From positions 1 through 9,383 of the forward strand of contig JAKCCC010000046.1 in assembly GCA_021838985.1 (NCBI GenBank): DNA of 9,383 nt, written 5' to 3'. Position 1 is the first letter of the stretch; each line of letters opens with the position of its first letter. The translations under genes and the position numbers were made by a program. This document shows positions 5,872-9,383 of the stretch, piece by piece. The stretch is from Planctomycetota bacterium. GTDB lineage: Bacteria > Planctomycetota > Phycisphaerae > WQYP01. The notes beneath the pieces are model-generated. The model was not told the DNA's origin and did no database searches. It saw only the letters and a list, made by a program, of their open reading frames with translations.

Positions 5872-7275
5872 ATGACAACTGTTAATCGGACGGATCAAGC
5901 GTTGGCATCCCCCAAGCGCGGCCATACTTTTCAGTGTCACTGGGCATACCTGACCTTGGCGCTCGCCGCAGCGAGCCTGGCCGGATGTGGTGAATCCGCG
6001 TCGACGCCGGCGATCGGTCCTGGGGCGTTTATCCGTCCCAGTTCCCCCCCGGTCGCGTCGGCGGCGCCCAATGGGCCGGCGCCGGACGCTCCGCTCCCAC
6101 CATCCACCCAGCCCCTTTCCGGGCCGGGTTTAAGACCGGTCGTGGCGACGTTTCCACCTTCTGTGACGCCGGGCCGGCCACGCTCGGTCGCGGCGCTGCT
6201 GGGAACCGTTAACGGCCAGCCGTTGTTTGTTCAGGATATTCTTGCTCCCATTGCGGCGCAGCTTGCCGGCGAAGCCGCCACCAGCCGCACCCAGGCCTAT
6301 TTTAAGCAACGGGCTACGGCGAGCATCGCCCGGGAACTGCGCCTGAAAATTGACAACCTGCTGATGCTCCACGCGGCCGAGCGACAGCTCAGCCGCGACC
6401 AACGCCGGGAAATAGCCGTTTGGGTCGCCCGAAAAAAAGCGAAGCTGGTGGCCCAGTATTTCGGCTCGGAAGAGATGGCGGATCAGGCGCTACGCCAACA
6501 TGGCTCCTCGTTGCAGAAGACGCTCCGCCACTTTCGGCACAAGCTGATCGTCGAAATGTATGTCGACGGGCAACTGCTCCCCTCCATCATCATCACGCGC
6601 CGGCAGATCTGGGCGTACTATCAACGGCATCTGAAGAAATTTACGCGGCCGGCGCAGATTAGTTTATATACCATCACCTATCCGGTAATCCGGCAGTGGC
6701 CGCGCGATCCAAACGATCCGACGCACACGCAGCCGATACGCCACCCGACGCCGGCCCAGGTGCGGGAGGCATGCCGCAAGGCCCTGGCCTACTGCCAGCA
6801 ACTGGAAAACCGGATTCGGCACGGAGCGGACTTCGCGGTCCTGGCTCAGGACAATTCCGTCGATTATCAGGCCCAGAACGGCGGGCATTGGGCCAACTTG
6901 CGGCGCGGCACGCTGAGCAATCTGCGGCTGGAGAAGAAGGCGTTCGCCCTGCCGCCTCATACGATGGCGCCGCCGCTCCTGATCGCGAATAAACAGGACC
7001 CCCGGCGGGACGTGGTGGTGATCATGCGTGTGGGCGCGGTTCAGCACCATCGGGTGATACCCTTTGCCGTGGCCCAAAAGACCATCAATCAGAAACTGCG
7101 CGATCGTCAGTTCCGTCGGCTTATGCACCGCTATTACCAGCGGATGTACAGCCAGGCCGCCATCGCCGCCCGTGCACAAATGCTGCGCACCGCGCTATCG
7201 GTGGCCACGGCGCTTTATTATCCCCGCGCGAGCGCGGATGAAAATGGCGGCAGCCCTTCCAGCAGGCCAGGATAA
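5872..7275 (+). CDS. Lipoprotein with SurA/PrsA-like chaperone and parvulin peptidyl-prolyl isomerase domains
   Basis: A 467-residue exported lipoprotein. A hydrophobic stretch ends in the lipobox LAGC with the lipidated cysteine at C39. Residues 40-104 are a Pro/Ser/Ala-rich spacer. A SurA-N-like helical chaperone region (about 105-235) opens with GTVNGQPLFVQDIL. A parvulin-like domain spans about 262-390, with ISLYTITYP, FAVLAQDNSVDYQAQNGG and a terminal VVVIMRVG strand. Such proteins assist folding of secreted or outer-membrane proteins. The parvulin part carries an insert of about 30 residues (272-300) after its first strand, and its catalytic residues cannot be confirmed by eye, so isomerase activity is uncertain. 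The start is unclear: ATG 5872 lacks a ribosome binding site and follows a small hairpin (5854-5870). An in-frame TTG at 5845 adds nine residues. The gene follows the radical SAM gene by 92 nt. Confidence 0.85.
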   Translation: MTTVNRTDQALASPKRGHTFQCHWAYLTLALAAASLAGCGESASTPAIGPGAFIRPSSPPVASAAPNGPAPDAPLPPSTQPLSGPGLRPVVATFPPSVTPGRPRSVAALLGTVNGQPLFVQDILAPIAAQLAGEAATSRTQAYFKQRATASIARELRLKIDNLLMLHAAERQLSRDQRREIAVWVARKKAKLVAQYFGSEEMADQALRQHGSSLQKTLRHFRHKLIVEMYVDGQLLPSIIITRRQIWAYYQRHLKKFTRPAQISLYTITYPVIRQWPRDPNDPTHTQPIRHPTPAQVREACRKALAYCQQLENRIRHGADFAVLAQDNSVDYQAQNGGHWANLRRGTLSNLRLEKKAFALPPHTMAPPLLIANKQDPRRDVVVIMRVGAVQHHRVIPFAVAQKTINQKLRDRQFRRLMHRYYQRMYSQAAIAARAQMLRTALSVATALYYPRASADENGGSPSSRPG

Positions 7276-7384
7276 AGTTTCCAGAGGCGCGTCTCGCCTG
7301 ACCAGCCTTGGGGTTGCACAGAAGTCGGCGGATGTGGCCAAGTTTTCTGGCGGCAGGGAAGCCGGGGGTCGCCGTAGGCGACTA
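7276..7384. other. Intergenic flank left of the insertion sequence, ending in a stem-loop at the insertion point
   Basis: No gene is seen in these 109 bases after the parvulin stop. The right end has a perfect 6-bp stem, GTCGCC (7368-7373) and GGCGAC (7377-7382), with loop GTA. The TA target dinucleotide (7383-7384) follows directly. The T-run inside the element's end (7390-7394) is about eight bases further, too far for a normal intrinsic terminator, though partial terminator function is possible. Confidence 0.5.
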
Positions 7385-7410
7385 GAGCATTTTTCATTCG
7401 TTCATAGCGA
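7385..7410 (+). repeat. IS630-family left terminal inverted repeat
   Basis: This 26-bp end starts GAGCATTTTTCATTC and is the exact reverse complement of 8381-8406. It also encodes the last transposase residues and the TGA stop (7396-7394). Confidence 0.95.
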
Positions 7411-8331
7411 GATATCCACAGTGGCGTAGGAAATGCCGGGCGTCAGTGGGCGTGATGGCGCGGATGGCGCGACCGAGGGATGCGTAGAGTCCTTCGACAT
7501 CCCGCCGGGCCTCTTGTCGCAGCACCATCTTCATTTTTGAAATGGCGTTTTCGATGGGGTTGTAGTCGGGAGAGTACGGCGGCAAATAGAGCACCCGCGC
7601 CCCAGCCGCCGCGATCAAGGCCGCCACCCGTGGGGATTTATGCGGCGCCAGGTTGTCCAGCACCACCACTTGCCCGGGACGCAAGACCGGCGTCAAGAAA
7701 TGCTCCACGAAAGAAACAAACGTCGGGGTATCCGTGGCCCCGTCAAAACTCATGGCGGTTACGATGCCGCGAACCGTCAGCGCGGCCACAGTGCTCAGGA
7801 GCTTCCAATGGCCGTGCGGCACATAGCCGACCACCCGTTGGCCCTGCACGCCCCGGGCCCGGGTACGCTGCATGGTGGTGGTGGCGCCGAATTCATCGAT
7901 GAAGACAAGCTGTGCAGCCTTCACCGACCGAAACTGCTCGAACCAGCAGACCCGCGCGGCTTGAACATCCGGACGCTGCTGTTCGCCGGCATGCACCGAC
8001 TTTTTTTTAAAGTCAGCTTCAGTCGCTTCGTGGCCCGATGGATGGTCGGTACCGATACCTTCGTCTCCAGGGCCGCCGCCAATTCCCCCAGGGTCATATC
8101 CGGATGGCCGGTAATCAGTTCCCGCAATTGCCGTAAATCCTGCTCGGAAAGCTTACGGTTATCGGGCAGTTTACGCGGACGAGGTTCCAGCGAGCCGGTC
8201 TCCCGGCGACGCTGGATCAGCCGTCGCACCCACGACGCGCTGCATTGGAACTGTTCGGCCACTTCCGCGGAAGATTCGCCTTCCTCATACGCCGCCGCCA
8301 CCGCGCGTCGGAATTCCATCGCATAGACCAT
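7394..8331 (-). CDS. IS630-family transposase, OrfAB fusion made by -1 frameshifting
   Basis: The full transposase is predicted at 312 residues. It reads frame A from 8331, slips -1 on the A8 run at 8001-8008, and continues in frame B to 7394. Residues 1-110 are the helix-turn-helix DNA-binding part. From about 111 the DDE domain follows, with catalytic D146 (VFIDEFG), D226 (VVLDNLAPHK) and E261 (YNPIENA). Exactly 34 residues separate the last two, the DD34E spacing of IS630/Tc1-mariner enzymes. The enzyme cuts and joins element ends at TA sites. Frame B alone (7394-7996) has only a GTG start and lacks the DNA-binding part, so fusion is the sensible product. The last codons and stop lie inside the left inverted repeat. 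A true inactivating frameshift is the alternative, but the slip direction and site match programmed frameshifting. Confidence 0.9.
7921..8331 (-). CDS. IS630-family transposase OrfA (zero-frame product, helix-turn-helix)
   Basis: The zero-frame product is 136 residues. Residues 6-45 form a helix-turn-helix (EFRRAVAAAYEEG, SSAEVAEQFQCSASWVRRLI). A second helix-turn-helix at about 61-107 (LSEQDLRQLRELI, MTLGELAAAL, VSVPTIHRATKRL) is the paired DNA-binding arrangement of IS630 transposases. After the A8 run, the last 26 or so residues have no family likeness and are simply the zero-frame read-through. AGGAGG lies nine bases before the ATG at 8331; another ATG at 8337 sits only three bases from it and is less likely. 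OrfA alone could bind the ends and act as a regulator, as in other two-frame insertion sequences (inference). Confidence 0.88.
   Translation of the reverse strand: MVYAMEFRRAVAAAYEEGESSAEVAEQFQCSASWVRRLIQRRRETGSLEPRPRKLPDNRKLSEQDLRQLRELITGHPDMTLGELAAALETKVSVPTIHRATKRLKLTLKKSRCMPANSSVRMFKPRGSAGSSSFGR
8001..8008 (-). other. Slippery site for -1 programmed ribosomal frameshifting
   Basis: On the minus strand eight A residues are read in frame as TTA-AAA-AAA-AGT, giving the classic heptamer A-AAA-AAA. A one-base backward slip leads exactly into frame B, which holds the DDE domain. I saw no convincing downstream pseudoknot or strong internal ribosome-site stimulator, so efficiency cannot be judged. 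Confidence 0.82.
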
Positions 8332-8340
8332 GATCATCGA

Positions 8341-8346
8341 CCTCCT
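8341..8346 (-). promoter_or_regulatory. Ribosome binding site of the transposase
   Basis: AGGAGG on the minus strand lies nine bases before the ATG at 8331 and three before the ATG at 8337, favouring 8331. The AT-rich stretch 8361-8380 between this site and the right inverted repeat probably holds the promoter, but no clear -35/-10 pair is visible. Confidence 0.7.
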
Positions 8347-8380
8347 TGTCGTAAGACCATCTTAGCATATTTCTTTATTA

Positions 8381-8406
8381 TCGCTATGAACGAATGAAAA
8401 ATGCTC
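8381..8406 (-). repeat. IS630-family right terminal inverted repeat
   Basis: Exact reverse complement of 7385-7410 over 26 bp, lying upstream of the transposase start and bounded outside by TA. Confidence 0.95.
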
Positions 8407-8408
8407 TA

Positions 8409-8596
8409 AACTACTCCTTCCCCGTGTGGACCGGGGGCGATGTGGCTAAGGTTGGCATTATTTTATTATCCGCGAGGGTCCGCAGGGCATGGACCACCGC
8501 TCTGCGGCGTGGTTTGTTCGCAACGGCGCTAGGGATCTCGCCGGCGGTCAGAGCGCCCGCGGGTGCGGAGGAAAGCACGGTGCGGCTTGGAGAATG
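8409..8596. other. Intergenic region between the insertion sequence and the sigma factor gene
   Basis: No convincing gene is seen in these 188 bases. Short inverted repeats occur, for example CCCCG/CGGGG around 8420-8436 and CCGCAG/CTGCGG around 8480-8510, but none has a T-run on the correct side. No clear terminator for the leftward sigma factor gene was found. Confidence 0.45.
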
Positions 8597-9383
8597 TCAG
8601 AGGGTAGCTGCGGTTTTTTCCGAGGGCGAGCGTGTGACGGGTGCCGGCGCCGCCCGCGGCGCGGCGCGCAAAATACGGCGCAGGCCCTGCAAGGCGCTCG
8701 CTTCAATTTGCCGGACGCGGGTCTTGGTAATGCCCATGTTGTCGGCGATGCGCGCCAGGCTCCACGGCCCTTGTCCGGCCTGAAGCCCATAGTGGGCCGC
8801 CAACACCTCGCGTTGCCGCGGCGGCAACAAGGGCAGGGCATCCGCGAGCTGGCGCTGCAGCAAAATTCGATCCACGGATTCCGGCACGCTTTCGGCCGTC
8901 TCCGCCGGCGTGTCAAGTTCCTCCAGAAGGCTGTCCTGGGCCAGCAGCAGACGTTCATCGGCATGGCTCTGCCGGGCGCTGAAGCGGTGCGCGAAATTCC
9001 GCATCAAGGCATAGGTCAGATAGGTCGAAAACTTTACGCCCCGGGAGAAATCAAAACTACCCACGGCCCGCAGGAGCCAGAGATTGCCATCGGAAATCAA
9101 TTCCAGCAGGTCGTCACCAGCGCGCACATGCCGCCGCGCCACATGCACCACAATGCGCAGATGCGCCTGCAGCAATTGATTGCGCAGCGCGGCGGCCTGG
9201 GCCAGTAATTCTTCGATCTGAACCATTTCCTCAGGCGAAGCCGTCTCGACGTCCAACTGGGCCTGCAACCGGCTGGCCTGTGCTTTTAGATAATTCATCC
9301 GTCGAAACGTGTCGATCACCAGCGGATGCGGCATGGGCGGAAGGTGAAAGGCGTCGGCCACCACCGCTGGCACGCTGCTGGGC
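8597..9383 (-). CDS. Sigma-70 family RNA polymerase sigma factor, planctomycete type (5' end outside window)
   Basis: The frame is open to the right edge, giving at least 261 residues; the true start probably lies beyond it. Order seen: a helical segment like the end of region 1.2 (DTFRRMNYLKAQASRL), region 2 (LLQAHLRIVVHVARRHV, then LISDGNLWLLRAVGSFDFS and VKFSTYLTYALMRNFAHRF), a spacer of about 45 residues without a clear region 3, and region 4 (LPPRQREVLAAHYGL, SLARIADNMG, ITKTRVRQIEASALQGLRRIL) with the -35-recognising helix-turn-helix. It directs RNA polymerase to a promoter subset. The FRRMNYLK and NFA features match a sigma group I know from Planctomycetota. Region 2.4 lacks the WWI core of housekeeping factors, so it is an alternative factor. 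An Ala/Pro/Arg tail ends the protein. GTG 9373 is a possible but unlikely start. Confidence 0.9.
   Translation of the reverse strand, partial: PSSVPAVVADAFHLPPMPHPLVIDTFRRMNYLKAQASRLQAQLDVETASPEEMVQIEELLAQAAALRNQLLQAHLRIVVHVARRHVRAGDDLLELISDGNLWLLRAVGSFDFSRGVKFSTYLTYALMRNFAHRFSARQSHADERLLLAQDSLLEELDTPAETAESVPESVDRILLQRQLADALPLLPPRQREVLAAHYGLQAGQGPWSLARIADNMGITKTRVRQIEASALQGLRRILRAAPRAAPAPVTRSPSEKTAATL

Larger units (their letters stand above)
7385..8406 (-). mobile_element. IS630-family insertion sequence, complete, 1022 bp
   Basis: The element has perfect 26-bp terminal inverted repeats (7385-7410 and 8381-8406), a TA duplication on both sides and a two-frame transposase on the minus strand covering nearly all of it. 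The catalytic DD34E residues are intact, the frames are joined by a slippery A8 run, and a strong ribosome binding site precedes orfA. Perfect ends and intact frames suggest a recent and possibly still active insertion. It lies between convergent genes and breaks neither. The name of the specific IS cannot be given without a database comparison. Confidence 0.95.
7383..8408. repeat. TA target-site duplication bounding the IS630-family element
   Basis: TA at 7383-7384 and TA at 8407-8408 directly abut the outer ends of the inverted repeats. IS630/Tc1-mariner elements insert at TA and duplicate it, so this fits a single simple insertion event. Confidence 0.85.

Noticed and set aside
7368..7394. 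Rho-independent terminator made of the stem-loop plus the T-run in the insertion sequence end
   Set aside because: The T5 run begins about eight bases after the stem rather than directly following it, so the standard layout is not met.
7331..8450. Near-repeat GATGTGGC(C/T)AAG at 7331-7342 and 8439-8450 on both sides of the insertion sequence
   Set aside because: Eleven of twelve bases match, but the copies are at different distances from the ends and the TA duplication already explains the insertion. Probably chance.
8489..9208. Open frame on the plus strand opposite the sigma factor gene
   Set aside because: It overlaps conserved sigma regions 2 and 4 on the minus strand and is Arg/Gln-rich without domain features.
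1..9383. CRISPR array, tRNA, rRNA or replication origin
   Set aside because: No regularly spaced repeats, cloverleaf-like sequence, rRNA segment or DnaA-box cluster was noticed on either strand by eye.

Overview
The window looks like chromosomal DNA from a high-GC member of the Planctomycetota, probably class Phycisphaerae. Two things support this. The sigma factor at the right edge has the FRRMNYLK and DGNLWLLRAV / FDFSRGVKFSTY features of the characteristic planctomycete sigma-70 group. The left half combines ExbB and ExbD genes with a membrane-anchored, MIDAS-degenerate von Willebrand A (vWA) protein of a type I associate with Phycisphaerae. The placement rests on recalled family patterns, not on a search.

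Left half (1-4160, all on the minus strand, read right to left): a compact envelope operon. The order is a 62-residue unknown protein, an exported HtrA-type serine protease, a TonB-like-anchored vWA protein, ExbB, ExbD and a second ExbD cut by the left edge. Gaps are 29, 3, 41, 120 and 21 nt. ExbB and ExbD form a proton-driven inner-membrane motor, normally coupled to TonB. No TonB C-terminal domain is seen here; the vWA protein sits where a TonB would be expected. This arrangement is the most interesting system in the window.

Middle (4161-7275, plus strand): a short divergent promoter region with a perfect extended -10 (TGATATAAT), then a B12-binding radical SAM protein with an HpnP/DUF4070-like architecture, then a lipoprotein with SurA/PrsA-type chaperone and parvulin domains. 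HtrA and the parvulin lipoprotein on either side suggest a neighbourhood concerned with envelope upkeep.

Right (7276-9383): two convergent genes, the parvulin (+) and the sigma factor (-), are separated by an intact IS630-family insertion sequence of 1022 bp (7385-8406). It has perfect 26-bp terminal inverted repeats, a TA target duplication, and a transposase split over two frames joined by a -1 slippery A8 run. The element sits flush against a perfect stem-loop. Both flanking genes appear intact. No tRNA, rRNA or CRISPR array was seen, and no gene-free stretch exceeds 300 bases.
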